From assembly GCA_903870165.1 (NCBI GenBank), contig CAIQBW010000010.1, forward strand, positions 124,001 through 188,000: a stretch of 64,000 nt of DNA. Direction: 5' to 3'. The notes under the pieces are model-generated. The model made no database searches and was not told the DNA's origin. It saw only the letters and a program-made list of their open reading frames with translations. Made by a program: the position numbers and the translations under genes. Below, piece by piece: positions 1 through 8,379 of this stretch. Within the stretch, counting starts at the first letter, position 1. Each line of letters starts with the position of its first letter. This stretch comes from an uncultured Methylophilaceae bacterium (GTDB lineage Bacteria > Pseudomonadota > Gammaproteobacteria > Burkholderiales > Methylophilaceae).

Positions 1-551
1 GAGAGGTCCTTTAGCTGGCGCTGTGTTTGCTGCTGCAGTTATTCTTGATCCAAAAAATCCAATCACAGGTCTAGCCGACTCTAAAAAGCTATCGGAAAAA
101 AAAACGTGATGCTTTGGCGATTGAAATTAAAGCTAAAGCCTTAGCGTGGGCTATTGCTAGTAGTACCGTAGAGGAAATTGATGAAATTAATATCCTGCAA
201 GCTAGCTTATTAGCCATGAAAAGAGCGGTCGAGGCGCTAGGTATCATGCCAACCGAAGTTTTGGTTGATGGGTTGCATTGCCCTAAGCTTTCGCTACCTA
301 TGCGCGCGATTGTTCAAGGCGATAGTAAAGAGGTCACTATCTCAGCAGCCTCTATTCTTGCTAAAACCGCAAGAGATGCAGATTTATATGAACTAGATAA
401 GTTATATCCAAAATATGGATTCGCTAAACATAAGGGGTACCCAACCCCATTACATATGCAAATGCTCGAAAAGCATGGCGTATTGTCGATTCATCGCAAA
501 AGCTACGCACCAGTTAAAAAAATATTAAATAAAGGGGAAACTAATGAGTGA
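1..551 (+). pseudogene. rnhB: Ribonuclease HII, 5'-truncated by window edge, with apparent frameshift
   Basis: RNase HII cleaves the RNA strand of RNA-DNA hybrids and removes single ribonucleotides from DNA. The window opens inside the N-terminal motif (RGPLAGAV in frame 2), so the start and first catalytic Asp lie outside. Frame 2 reads [11 protein letters not shown] and then hits TGA at a run of nine A (96-104). The rest of the enzyme continues one frame over: [36 protein letters not shown] and [14 protein letters not shown], ending at 551. Removing one A restores one continuous protein, so a one-base insertion or a sequencing error is the simplest reading. A TTG at 114 could open the downstream part but would lack the catalytic N-terminus. 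VDGLHCP replaces the usual VDGN. It overlaps the next gene by 8 bp. Identity is certain; intactness is not. Confidence 0.85.
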
Positions 552-759
552 TACCAAAGACAGTAATGGCAATATCTTAAACGATGAGGATTCAGTACAA
601 CTGATTAAAGACTTGAAGGTGAAAGGCACATCAGTGACCTTAAAACGAGGTTCAGTCGCTAAAAATATCCGATTAACCGACGACCCTGAAGAGGTTGAGT
701 GTAATGTAGAAAAGGTTAAGGGTTTGGTATTAAAAACCTGCTTCTTAAAGAAGGTTTAA
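544..759 (+). CDS. PhnA-domain protein (stand-alone C-terminal PhnA/YjdM-like domain)
   Basis: A 71-residue protein that consists almost wholly of the conserved C-terminal domain of the PhnA (YjdM) family: DSNGN, then [19 protein letters not shown] and KNIRL. The N-terminal zinc ribbon of longer PhnA proteins is absent. The family was named from an alkylphosphonate locus, but its biochemical role is unclear and no phosphonate genes lie nearby. The ATG sits inside the rnhB stop region (ATGAGTGA), which implies translational coupling. Its stop shares TTAA with the convergent methyltransferase gene. Family call is confident; function is not assigned. Confidence 0.75.
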   Translation: MSDTKDSNGNILNDEDSVQLIKDLKVKGTSVTLKRGSVAKNIRLTDDPEEVECNVEKVKGLVLKTCFLKKV

Positions 760-1466
760 GCTAACAACAAAAATACAGTGGGTTGCTTATGTAAATCAGG
801 TAACCCACTTTTTTTCCATTCAGCAATCGTTTTGCTGACAACAAATTCAGTCTCTAAACTTACGTTTCTAGCGATACACAATTTTGTGTTTCCAGTACAA
901 GTTGCCAATATATCATCTAGCATGTGTTGATTACGGTAGGGTGTTTCAATGAATATCTGCGTTTCATTGAGCCGTTGTGAATGCTTTTCTAGCTCTTTTA
1001 ATTTATTAACGCGAGCAGTCTTGTCGCTTGGCAAATAACCTAAAAAAGTGAATTGTTGACCATTGAGACCTGATGCCATTAGGCTCAATAATATGGATGA
1101 TGGGCCAACTAAAGGTGCTACTTTGATGCCTTTGCGATGAGCCAAGGCAGCTAACGATGCTCCTGGATCTGCAATGCCTGGACAACCTGCCTCGGACAAC
1201 ATCCCAACATTGTGTCCCGCTAGTAATGGAGTAATTAGGTTAGGCAAGTCTTTTTCAGCGGTATGTTCGTTGAGAAGTTGGAAGTTTAGTTCTCGGACTG
1301 GCTTGTTTGTTTTAACTGAGCCTAAAAAGCGGCGCGCGCTTTTTTCATTCTCAACCACGAAATATTCCAAATTTTGTACATGCTTAATTACATCAGCAGG
1401 AATGACATTGCTAAGATTGTCGTCACCTAAAGTAACTGGAACCATGTATAGAGTGCCGAGAACCAT
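756..1466 (-). CDS. Tetrapyrrole-methylase-fold SAM-dependent methyltransferase (RsmI paralogue)
   Basis: 236 residues with the layout of the RsmI / tetrapyrrole methylase superfamily: N-terminal GTLYMVPVTLGDD, a SAM-site region MLSEAGCPGIADPGASLA, then PLVGPSSILLSLMASGLNGQ and FLGYLP, and IFIETPYRN. RsmI 2'-O-methylates C1402 of 16S rRNA and is usually about 280 residues. This protein is shorter and lacks the typical ATPIGNLxD start, so it is better read as the short paralogue often found beside maf than as RsmI itself. Substrate is unknown. It lies 23 bp after maf on the same strand, probably co-transcribed. Its stop overlaps the convergent PhnA-domain gene by 4 nt. Confidence 0.7.
   Translation of the reverse strand: MVLGTLYMVPVTLGDDNLSNVIPADVIKHVQNLEYFVVENEKSARRFLGSVKTNKPVRELNFQLLNEHTAEKDLPNLITPLLAGHNVGMLSEAGCPGIADPGASLAALAHRKGIKVAPLVGPSSILLSLMASGLNGQQFTFLGYLPSDKTARVNKLKELEKHSQRLNETQIFIETPYRNQHMLDDILATCTGNTKLCIARNVSLETEFVVSKTIAEWKKSGLPDLHKQPTVFLLLA
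777..815 (+). terminator. Rho-independent terminator for rnhB-phnA, embedded in the convergent gene
   Basis: Inverted repeat AGTGGGTT (777-784) and AACCCACT (802-809). It can be extended by three pairs that include wobbles, and is followed by seven T (809-815). It lies just past the phnA-like stop but inside the 3' end of the minus-strand methyltransferase gene. Confidence 0.6.
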
Positions 1467-1489
1467 CTTAATTCGCCTTATTTGTAAGC

Positions 1490-2071
1490 TTAAATGACAT
1501 AAACTTGTTCATTTTGAAGCATGGTGATGAGCTTTATAAGCGGCAGACCTATTAATGCGTTTGGATCTGAACCAGTCATAGAGGATATTAATGCGATACC
1601 TAAGCCCTCAGATTTTGCGCTTCCTGCACAATTGTAGGGTTCTTCTATGCGTAAGTAGTTTTCAATCTGTGCATCAGTGAGATTTCTAAACTCCACATCG
1701 TAAGGTACAACCTCAGCTTGCATTTGCTTCGTAGCCGCATTATATAAACATAATGCGCTGTGAAAGGTCACACGACGGCCACGTTGGTATTGCAACTGTT
1801 TGAGAGCATTTTCGTAGCTCATTGGCTTACCAAGTTGAATGCCATCTAGTGTCGCTACTTGGTCACAACCAATAATTAATGCACATGGATGCGTCTCAGC
1901 AATCTTTTTTGCTTTTAGTTGTGCAAGTCTGAGTGCTGTTTCCTGAGGTTGTTCATCATTCAAAGGGGACTCATTTATCTCTGGGGATATAGACTCAAAA
2001 GGCAAGCCTAGTCTTGCCAACAGTTCCTGGCGGTAGGGGGAGGATGAGGCTAGGATTAATGTTTTCTGCAT
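1490..2071 (-). CDS. maf: Maf-family nucleoside triphosphate pyrophosphatase
   Basis: Maf proteins hydrolyse modified or non-canonical nucleoside triphosphates to monophosphates in the cytosol. The sequence opens [18 protein letters not shown], has [12 protein letters not shown] in place of the usual DQ/DTxV site and ends in [10 protein letters not shown], as expected for a protein of about 193 residues. I chose ATG at 2071. A longer frame to 2119 would add 16 residues translated through the pyc terminator hairpin. The [11 protein letters not shown] segment resembles the YceF-type (7-methyl-GTP) subfamily more than YhdE. It is probably transcribed with the downstream methyltransferase gene. 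Confidence 0.9.
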   Translation of the reverse strand: MQKTLILASSSPYRQELLARLGLPFESISPEINESPLNDEQPQETALRLAQLKAKKIAETHPCALIIGCDQVATLDGIQLGKPMSYENALKQLQYQRGRRVTFHSALCLYNAATKQMQAEVVPYDVEFRNLTDAQIENYLRIEEPYNCAGSAKSEGLGIALISSMTGSDPNALIGLPLIKLITMLQNEQVYVI

Positions 2072-2085
2072 ACGAGTAAAGCCTA

Positions 2086-2114
2086 TAAAAAAGCCGACAG
2101 AATGACTGTCGGCT
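2086..2114 (-). terminator. Rho-independent terminator of the pycAB operon
   Basis: A perfect 9-bp stem AGCCGACAG/CTGTCGGCT (2092-2100 and 2106-2114) with a 5-nt loop. On the minus strand it is followed by a six-T tract. It lies about 25 bp after the pycB stop and before the maf start. Confidence 0.85.
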
Positions 2115-2138
2115 CTCATTTAATTCTGAGCAATAGTA

Positions 2139-3983
2139 TTACTCAGGTTGAATTTCTAGCAGCGATTCGTCAGGTGTAACGGTATCACCTTTTTTGACGT
2201 GAACAGCGACGACAACACCGCTCACAGACGCTTGAATTTCGTTTTCCATCTTCATCGCTTCAATCACAAGCACCGCATCACCAGCATTCACTTTGTCGCC
2301 GGCTTTTACTTTCACATCAACGATGCTACCAGGCATAGCCGTTGTGACACATCCTTCATGTGATGGGCGTGGACGTCCGCTAGCACCAACCTTGGCTGCG
2401 GCTTTCTTTTTACCATTTGATTTTCCGCCACTCACTTCGATTTCGCTTAGTGTTTCAACAATCACCTCTTCCGCAATGCCATCAACCGAGACGTAGAAGG
2501 GACGTTGCTCTTCTCCAGCATGACCGCTACCAGTCAATTTAATGTGGAATGTTTCGCCATGTAATGTCACCTTAAACTCATTCGGTGCATATCTTGGGTC
2601 ATTAGTTGAAACAGCGTCTTTTGATAGCAGTTGTTCTGGTTTCAAGCTTCCAGCGTTTCGCTCTTGCAAGAATGTTTTTGCTAAATCAGGGAACATGGCA
2701 TAAGTCAGCACATCTTCCTCTGTCATTGCCCAAGCTTCAGACTCTTGGCGTAATTTATCCATTTCATCTTCAAGCAGATCAGCAGGGCGACATTCAATGA
2801 CTTCCGCATCGTATCCGACAGCAATATTTCTAATATCAACATTAACTGATGCTGGTGCTTTGCCATATTGGCCCAAGAAGTAGTTTTTAACTTCATTGGT
2901 AACAGATTTATAACGAGCACCTGTCATGACATTAAGTACTGCCTGCGTACCAACGATTTGAGATGTTGGGGTAACAAGTGGGGGAAAACCTAAGTCTTCA
3001 CGCACACGTGGAATCTCAGCTAGCACCTCATCCATGCGATTTAGTGCGCCTTGTTCTTTCAACTGATTGGAAAGGTTGGAAATCATTCCGCCTGGAACCT
3101 GATTAACTAATACGCGAGTATCTACACCAGTGAATTCACTTTCAAACTGCCAATACTTTCTGCGTACTTCACGGAAATATGCTGTGACCTCTTGAAGAGC
3201 GGCTAAGCTTAAGCCCGTGTCATATTCTGTCCCTTGCAACGCAGCGACCAAGCTTTCAGTTGTAGGATGGCTAGCACCTTCAGAGAATGAGGAGTTACAT
3301 GTGTCGATAATAGTTGCGCCATTTTCAACACCTTTTAGCATACACATGCTTGCCAACCCTGATGTAGCATGGCTATGCAAGTGAATAGGGAGCTTAACTG
3401 CAGCGCGAATCGCTTTGACTAAATCGCTTGTGCTTTGTGGCGTGAGCAGACCAGCCATATCCTTAATTGCAATAGTGTCTGAACCCATAGACTCAAGCTG
3501 TTTGGCCATTTCAACAAAGTAATTGATATCGTGCACAGGGCTGGTTGTATATGAAATCGTGCCTTCAGCATGCTTACCATGCTTCTTAACGGCTTCGATA
3601 GAGACGCGCAAATTGCGAATGTCATTCATAGCGTCAAATACACGGAACACATCCACACCTGAATCTGCTGATTGTTTTACAAACGCACGCACAACATCGT
3701 CTGAATAATGACGGTAGCCAAGCAAGTTTTGACCACGCAAAAGCATTTGAATGCGGCTATTCGGTAGGGCGGCGCGCAGCTTCTTTAAGCGCTCCCATGG
3801 ATCTTCTTTCAAGTAGCGAACGCAGGTGTCGAATGTAGCACCACCCCATGCTTCAAGTGACCAAAAGCCAATCGCATCTAGTTTTGAGCAAATAGGCAAC
3901 ATATCTTCTGTGCGAAGACGGGTTGCGATGAGAGATTGATGACCATCTCTTAAAACTAATTCAGAAACATGAACTTGTGCCAT
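2139..3983 (-). CDS. pycB: Pyruvate carboxylase subunit B (carboxyltransferase + biotin carrier)
   Basis: 614 residues. It transfers CO2 from carboxybiotin to pyruvate, forming oxaloacetate. An HMGL-like TIM barrel comes first (LRDGHQSL near residue 11, EAWGGATFD near 44, AIKDMAGLLTP near 172, metal-binding HLHSHATSG near 197). A conserved carboxylase domain follows, then a Lys/Ala/Gly-rich linker and a biotinyl domain with EAMKMEN (biotinyl Lys near 578). Oxaloacetate decarboxylase alpha has the same architecture, but no membrane beta/gamma subunits are nearby. The partner is a biotin carboxylase 35 bp upstream, so two-subunit pyruvate carboxylase is preferred. In a methylotroph this would be an anaplerotic step. 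A strong terminator follows. Confidence 0.85.
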   Translation of the reverse strand: MAQVHVSELVLRDGHQSLIATRLRTEDMLPICSKLDAIGFWSLEAWGGATFDTCVRYLKEDPWERLKKLRAALPNSRIQMLLRGQNLLGYRHYSDDVVRAFVKQSADSGVDVFRVFDAMNDIRNLRVSIEAVKKHGKHAEGTISYTTSPVHDINYFVEMAKQLESMGSDTIAIKDMAGLLTPQSTSDLVKAIRAAVKLPIHLHSHATSGLASMCMLKGVENGATIIDTCNSSFSEGASHPTTESLVAALQGTEYDTGLSLAALQEVTAYFREVRRKYWQFESEFTGVDTRVLVNQVPGGMISNLSNQLKEQGALNRMDEVLAEIPRVREDLGFPPLVTPTSQIVGTQAVLNVMTGARYKSVTNEVKNYFLGQYGKAPASVNVDIRNIAVGYDAEVIECRPADLLEDEMDKLRQESEAWAMTEEDVLTYAMFPDLAKTFLQERNAGSLKPEQLLSKDAVSTNDPRYAPNEFKVTLHGETFHIKLTGSGHAGEEQRPFYVSVDGIAEEVIVETLSEIEVSGGKSNGKKKAAAKVGASGRPRPSHEGCVTTAMPGSIVDVKVKAGDKVNAGDAVLVIEAMKMENEIQASVSGVVVAVHVKKGDTVTPDESLLEIQPE

Positions 3984-4018
3984 ATATTTAACTTATTTTA
4001 TTGATTGGTTGATATGAA

Positions 4019-5437
4019 TTAAATGCCTTCGTGAGCTGCAATTGCGGCAGAAATCGCTGCGGCAATTAACTCAGGAGGGAACGCGGTTGCATAATTGTTT
4101 AGCTCTGGGTGTGATTCTACAAAGCTAGTATCAAATTCGCCACTTCTAAAATCAGGGTGCTTCAAAATTTCTTGATAGTATGGAATTGTTGTTTTAACAC
4201 CATAAACCAACATATCATTCAGTGCTCTGCGGCCGCGCTCAATTACGCTATCCCAGTCTAAGGCCCAAACAGTAAGCTTTGCGCACATTGAGTCGTAATA
4301 GGGTGGGATAACATAACCACTATAAATCGCAGCATCCATACGAACACCAGGACCGCCTGGCGCATAGTAACGTGTAATTTTACCAAAGCTTGGAAGAAAA
4401 TCGTTTTTAGGGTCTTCTGCATTAATGCGGAATTCCATCGCAAAACCACGATAATTCACTTCATCTTGCTTATATTGCAGCTCTTGGCCATCCGCAATCC
4501 GAATTTGCTCTTGAACGATATCAATGCCCGTAATGGTTTCAGTCACAGTATGCTCAACTTGCAATCGGGTATTCATTTCCATGAAGTAAAAGGTGTTGTC
4601 TGAATCAAGCAGGAACTCAACAGTACCTGCATTCTCGTAGCCAACTGCTTTAGCAGCTTTAACAGCTAAGTTACCAATATACTCACGTTGCGCATCGCTT
4701 AATTGAGGAGATGGCGCAATTTCAATCAGTTTTTGATTGCGGCGTTGAATCGAACAGTCACGTTCAAAAAGGTGAATAACGTTACCGTGACTATCAGCAA
4801 TAATTTGCACTTCAATATGGCGTGGGTTAACAACGCACTTTTCTAAGAAAACTTCAGGCTTGCCGAAAGCTTTGCTTGCCTCTGAAATCACCCGATCATA
4901 ATTACCAAGCAATTCTTTTTCATCGTTACAACGACGAATGCCTCGGCCACCACCACCATTAGTTGCTTTCAACATAACAGGGTAACCAATCTTAGCGGCC
5001 AAAATGCGAGCCTCTTCAAGATCAGCTAGATTGCCATCGCTGCCTGGCGTGCAGGGAATGCCAGCAGTCACCATCGCATTACGCGCTTGAATCTTATCGC
5101 CCATTTGGCGAATCACGCTTGCATCAGGACCAATAAACTTAATGCCTCGACGTGCGCAGATTTCAGCTAACTCTGGATTTTCAGAAAGAAAGCCGTAGCC
5201 TGGGTGTAAAGCATCACAACCTGACGCAACGGCCAAATTAACGATATTGTGAGCATTTAAGTAGCCAACGACTGGATCTGAACCAATGTTATAAGCTTCA
5301 TCTGCTTTTTTGACATGCAATGCGTGGCGGTCAGCGTCAGAGTAAATCGCAACGGACTTAATGCCCATTTCCGAACATGCTCTAACAATACGCACTGCAA
5401 TTTCGCCGCGATTAGCAACTAGAATTTTTTTTATCAC
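4019..5437 (-). CDS. pycA: Pyruvate carboxylase subunit A (biotin carboxylase)
   Basis: 472 residues, of the AccC/PycA biotin carboxylase type, which carboxylates the biotin on PycB using ATP and bicarbonate. Domains in order: N-terminal pre-ATP-grasp (KKILVANRGEIAVRIVRA), ATP-grasp with the glycine-rich KATNGGGGRGIRR loop near residue 160 and catalytic MEMNTRLQVEHTVTE near 287, and a C-terminal biotin-carboxylase domain. It is longer than AccC (about 449) and paired with pycB rather than accB, which favours pyruvate over acetyl-CoA carboxylase. It starts with GTG at 5437. It is first gene of a pycA-pycB operon, divergent from yceD-rpmF. Confidence 0.87.
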   Translation of the reverse strand: MIKKILVANRGEIAVRIVRACSEMGIKSVAIYSDADRHALHVKKADEAYNIGSDPVVGYLNAHNIVNLAVASGCDALHPGYGFLSENPELAEICARRGIKFIGPDASVIRQMGDKIQARNAMVTAGIPCTPGSDGNLADLEEARILAAKIGYPVMLKATNGGGGRGIRRCNDEKELLGNYDRVISEASKAFGKPEVFLEKCVVNPRHIEVQIIADSHGNVIHLFERDCSIQRRNQKLIEIAPSPQLSDAQREYIGNLAVKAAKAVGYENAGTVEFLLDSDNTFYFMEMNTRLQVEHTVTETITGIDIVQEQIRIADGQELQYKQDEVNYRGFAMEFRINAEDPKNDFLPSFGKITRYYAPGGPGVRMDAAIYSGYVIPPYYDSMCAKLTVWALDWDSVIERGRRALNDMLVYGVKTTIPYYQEILKHPDFRSGEFDTSFVESHPELNNYATAFPPELIAAAISAAIAAHEGI

Positions 5438-5500
5438 TACTGAACCTGAATGTTAAGAGTTTAAAGATGTTAAAAATAAACGGTTAAATCGGTTAGTTTT

Positions 5501-5529
5501 TTGACATAACCACAGCTTAATTATATCAT
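5501..5529 (+). promoter_or_regulatory. Sigma70-type promoter for yceD-rpmF
   Basis: TTGACA (5501-5506), a 17-bp spacer and TATCAT (5524-5529). The expected start is about 5536-5538, immediately before the yceD ATG at 5539, so the transcript would be nearly leaderless. Confidence 0.7.
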
Positions 5530-5548
5530 GCGCGCCTTATGACTGCAC
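5520..5548 (-). promoter_or_regulatory. Possible divergent promoter for pycAB
   Basis: A minus-strand TATAAT at 5520-5525 with a weak GTGCAG -35 at 5543-5548 (17-bp spacer). The -10 overlaps the -10 of the plus-strand yceD promoter. It would give a leader of about 75 nt for pycA. Confidence 0.4.
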
Positions 5549-6039
5549 AGCACATCATCAATAGCCTTGAATTTGCAAGAAAATCTCTCGAGATTCGTGA
5601 TACAATCGCGCACTCAGATTTGCAAAGAGCTAAAGATTTACTCACTCCCGAGACCGAAAGCCTTAATTGGCGCCTATCTGGTGAGTTTTCTGCTGATAAA
5701 AAAGCCAGGTTGCATTTAAGCCTAACAGGCAATATAGGCGTACCTTGTCAGCGCTGTTTGGAGCCTATGATGATTGCTTTGAATATTAGCTCTGAGTTTA
5801 TTTTGGTAAAAGATGAATCAGAAATCCCTCCTGAAGAAGATGATGTTGAGGATCATGATTACTTAGTTGCTGAAGCAGATATGGATGTGCTGCAATTAGT
5901 TGAAGATGAGATTTTGCTCGCTTTACCTTATGCACCAAAACACGAGATTAAAGATTGCGCAGTAAAAGCAGAAGTGAACGAGCTTAAAGCTCCAAACCCT
6001 TTTGCAGCATTGCGAGATTTTAAAGTTGTAAAAAGTTAG
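5539..6039 (+). CDS. yceD: YceD/DUF177 family protein (23S rRNA accumulation protein)
   Basis: 166 residues of the DUF177 family, widely found directly upstream of rpmF and linked to 23S rRNA accumulation. The diagnostic VPCQRCLEPM cysteine pair is near residue 74, followed by an acidic stretch (EIPPEEDDVEDHD) and a conserved C-terminal ELKAPNPFAALRDFK. The N-terminal NSLEFARKSLEIRDT segment matches the family start, so ATG 5539 is retained even though it leaves almost no 5' untranslated region behind the promoter. It is followed 20 bp later by rpmF. Family membership is confident; molecular function is only partly known. Confidence 0.88.
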   Translation: MTAQHIINSLEFARKSLEIRDTIAHSDLQRAKDLLTPETESLNWRLSGEFSADKKARLHLSLTGNIGVPCQRCLEPMMIALNISSEFILVKDESEIPPEEDDVEDHDYLVAEADMDVLQLVEDEILLALPYAPKHEIKDCAVKAEVNELKAPNPFAALRDFKVVKS

Positions 6040-6059
6040 ATTATATTTAGGAGTAAGAA

Positions 6060-6239
6060 ATGGCTGTTCAACAAAACAAAAAATCACCATCTAAACGTGG
6101 TATGCATCGTTCACATGACTTTTTAACGAACCCACCTTTGGCTGTTGAGCCAACAACAGGTGAAGTGCATTTACGTCACCACGTAAGCCCAAGCGGTTAC
6201 TACCGTGGCCGTAAAGTATTGCCGGCTAAAGGCGAGTAG
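6060..6239 (+). CDS. rpmF: 50S ribosomal protein L32
   Basis: A 59-residue gene starting [20 protein letters not shown], with [28 protein letters not shown] and a Lys-rich end. This is typical proteobacterial L32. The zinc-binding cysteines of C+ paralogues are absent. A GGAG ribosome binding site precedes the ATG. It sits between yceD and plsX as in most proteobacteria. L32 is a component of the large ribosomal subunit near the peptidyl-transferase side. Confidence 0.95.
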   Translation: MAVQQNKKSPSKRGMHRSHDFLTNPPLAVEPTTGEVHLRHHVSPSGYYRGRKVLPAKGE

Positions 6240-6249
6240 TTAGCGATTG

Positions 6250-6294
6250 AAGCGAGTATGAAATCTTATTTCCTAAGATTTCATTGCTTGTTTT
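6250..6294 (+). terminator. Terminator-like hairpin after rpmF
   Basis: A perfect 11-bp AT-rich stem ATGAAATCTTA/TAAGATTTCAT (6258-6268, 6274-6284) with a 5-nt loop. Outer AAGC/GCTT pairs follow, then TTGTTTT. It could attenuate transcription between rpmF and plsX. Confidence 0.5.
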
Positions 6295-6312
6295 AAGGTT
6301 TATTTTTAAAGC

Positions 6313-7350
6313 ATGGATATCACCGTTGCTATCGATGCCATGGGTGGCGATCATGGCCCTCGTGTCACTGTCCCCGCCGCATTAGAGCTGTTAAAACAAG
6401 ATAGCAATATCAACGTCATCTTAGTTGGTCTGAGTGATGCGATTGAAGCAGAACTTAGCGCTAACAAAGCAAAGTCCAATTCTAGAATGCGTATTCATCA
6501 TGCAAGTGAACTTGTCATGATGGATGAATCTCCCCAAAGCGCTCTTAAAAACAAAAAAGACTCATCAATGCGCGTCGCCATTAACTTAGTTAAGGATGGC
6601 GAAGCTGACGCTTGCGTAAGTGCTGGCAATACTGGCGCTTTAATGGCCACAGCACGATTCGTTTTAAAAACACTTCCGGGCATTGATAGGCCAGCCATTG
6701 CTGGCGTTTTACCGAGCAAGATTGGCATGACTCATATGCTTGATCTTGGCGCAAATGCTGATTGCACACCTGAACACTTGTTGCAATTTGCCATCATGGG
6801 CTCCGTGTTGGTGTCTTGTGTTAGAAATAAACCAAAGCCAACAGTAGGCTTGCTAAATATAGGCTCTGAAGATATCAAGGGTAATGAAGTCGTTAAACAA
6901 ACTGCTGAGTTACTTAAAGTGAGCAATTTAAACTTCTACGGCAACGTGGAAGGTGATGATATCTACAAAGGCACAACTGACCTAGTTGTTTGTGACGGCT
7001 TTGTAGGTAATGTTGCTCTCAAGACTTCTGAAGGTCTTGCAAATCTCATGGGTGGCTTTTTAAAGGAAGAGTTTAAAAAAAATCCAATCACTAAGCTAAT
7101 GGCTTTGATTTCAATGCCCGTGCTTTCCGCCTTTAGAAAACGCCTAGACCCAAGATGCTACAACGGTGCTAGCTTTTTAGGTTTGCGCGGAATTGTCGTA
7201 AAAAGTCACGGTGGCGCTGATGCTTTTGCATTTAGACATGCCATCATTAAAGCGGTTGAAGAGGCTAGAAGTGGTGTTTTGGGGCACATCTCAGAACAAT
7301 TAGCACTTGAACACGCGCAATCTGAAACACCAAATACAGTGACAAATTAA
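6313..7350 (+). CDS. plsX: Phosphate acyltransferase PlsX
   Basis: 345 residues. PlsX converts acyl-ACP to acyl-phosphate for PlsY-dependent glycerolipid synthesis at the inner face of the membrane. The N-terminus [12 protein letters not shown], the [14 protein letters not shown] block and the HGGADAFAF motif near the C-terminus are the family hallmarks. It heads the plsX-fabH-fabD-fabG part of the fatty acid cluster, about 70 bp before fabH. Confidence 0.95.
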   Translation: MDITVAIDAMGGDHGPRVTVPAALELLKQDSNINVILVGLSDAIEAELSANKAKSNSRMRIHHASELVMMDESPQSALKNKKDSSMRVAINLVKDGEADACVSAGNTGALMATARFVLKTLPGIDRPAIAGVLPSKIGMTHMLDLGANADCTPEHLLQFAIMGSVLVSCVRNKPKPTVGLLNIGSEDIKGNEVVKQTAELLKVSNLNFYGNVEGDDIYKGTTDLVVCDGFVGNVALKTSEGLANLMGGFLKEEFKKNPITKLMALISMPVLSAFRKRLDPRCYNGASFLGLRGIVVKSHGGADAFAFRHAIIKAVEEARSGVLGHISEQLALEHAQSETPNTVTN

Positions 7351-7416
7351 CTTGTCATCTAGCATGTTTAAAAATATGATTCCTTGTCAAAACCAAACTT
7401 ATTTGAAAGTTCTTGC

Positions 7417-8370
7417 ATGAAGCATTCACGTATCGCGGGCACCGGCAGTTACTTGCCCGAAAGAATACTTACTAACGCAGAACTTGAGCGGACAATTGAT
7501 ACTACAGATGAGTGGATTTTTACTCGCACAGGCATCCGTGAGCGCCACATCGTCGCCGAAGGTCAACACACAAGCGACATGGCTTTAGAAGCAGCTAAAG
7601 AAGCGATTAGAGCTGCGAATATCGACATCCAATCTATCGACCTTATTGTTCTTGCAACAACGACACCTGATCGAACCTTTCCAAGCACGGCTTGTTTATT
7701 ACAACAAAAACTAGGCATCGTTAATTGTCCAGCATTTGACTTACAGGCAGTTTGTAGCGGTTTCGTCTATGCTTTAGCGACCGCAGATAATTTTATTAAA
7801 GCGGGCGCAGCTAAATGCGCTCTGGTGGTTGGTGCAGATGCAATGTCTCGAATTACTGACTGGACAGACAGAAGCAACTGCATTCTTTGGGGAGATGGTG
7901 CCGGTGCCGTCATTCTTCAAGCAAGTGATGAGCATGGCATTTTATCCACCCACTTACATGCGAATGGCAATTATGCAGATATGCTAATGGTGCCTCAAGG
8001 CGTCTCCAACCAAGAAGGAAGCAAGACTATCTTGATGGAGGGTAACGCCGTGTTCAAAATGGCGGTCAATACATTAGATGCCATTGTTGACGACACGCTT
8101 GCGGCGAACGGCCTAGAAAAATCAGATGTTGATTGGTTGGTGCCTCACCAAGCGAATATTCGCATCTTACAATCTACAGCCAAGAAGCTTGGCATGAGTA
8201 TGGATAGGGTAGTGACCACCGTTGATAAACACGGTAACACCTCAGCAGCTTCTATTCCTTTGGCGCTTGATGTTGCAGTTCGCGATGGCCGCATCAAACG
8301 TGGCGAAACAATTTTAATGGAAGCCTTTGGTGGTGGATTCACCTGGGGTTCTGTCTTGATGAAGTATTAA
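7417..8370 (+). CDS. fabH: Beta-ketoacyl-ACP synthase III
   Basis: 317 residues from the chosen start. FabH condenses acetyl-CoA with malonyl-ACP to begin fatty acid synthesis. The Cys-His-Asn triad is visible: Cys in LQAVCSGF, His in VPHQANIR and Asn in [10 protein letters not shown] chose ATG 7417 because [16 protein letters not shown] aligns with the usual N-terminus and gives the standard length. A TTG at 7384 would add 11 unsupported residues. It is followed 9 bp later by fabD. Confidence 0.95.
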   Translation: MKHSRIAGTGSYLPERILTNAELERTIDTTDEWIFTRTGIRERHIVAEGQHTSDMALEAAKEAIRAANIDIQSIDLIVLATTTPDRTFPSTACLLQQKLGIVNCPAFDLQAVCSGFVYALATADNFIKAGAAKCALVVGADAMSRITDWTDRSNCILWGDGAGAVILQASDEHGILSTHLHANGNYADMLMVPQGVSNQEGSKTILMEGNAVFKMAVNTLDAIVDDTLAANGLEKSDVDWLVPHQANIRILQSTAKKLGMSMDRVVTTVDKHGNTSAASIPLALDVAVRDGRIKRGETILMEAFGGGFTWGSVLMKY

Positions 8371-8379
8371 GAGGGTCAC

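Noticed and set aside
2072-2119. 16-residue N-terminal extension of Maf
   Set aside because: It would be translated through the pycAB terminator hairpin, and the family start aligns at 2071.
2139-5437. pycAB read as oxaloacetate decarboxylase alpha with acetyl-CoA carboxylase AccC
   Set aside because: No membrane beta/gamma decarboxylase subunits and no accB nearby; the two-gene operon fits pyruvate carboxylase better, though not proven.
7384-7416. TTG start extending FabH by 11 residues
   Set aside because: No ribosome site, and the ATG at 7417 gives the standard 317-residue enzyme.
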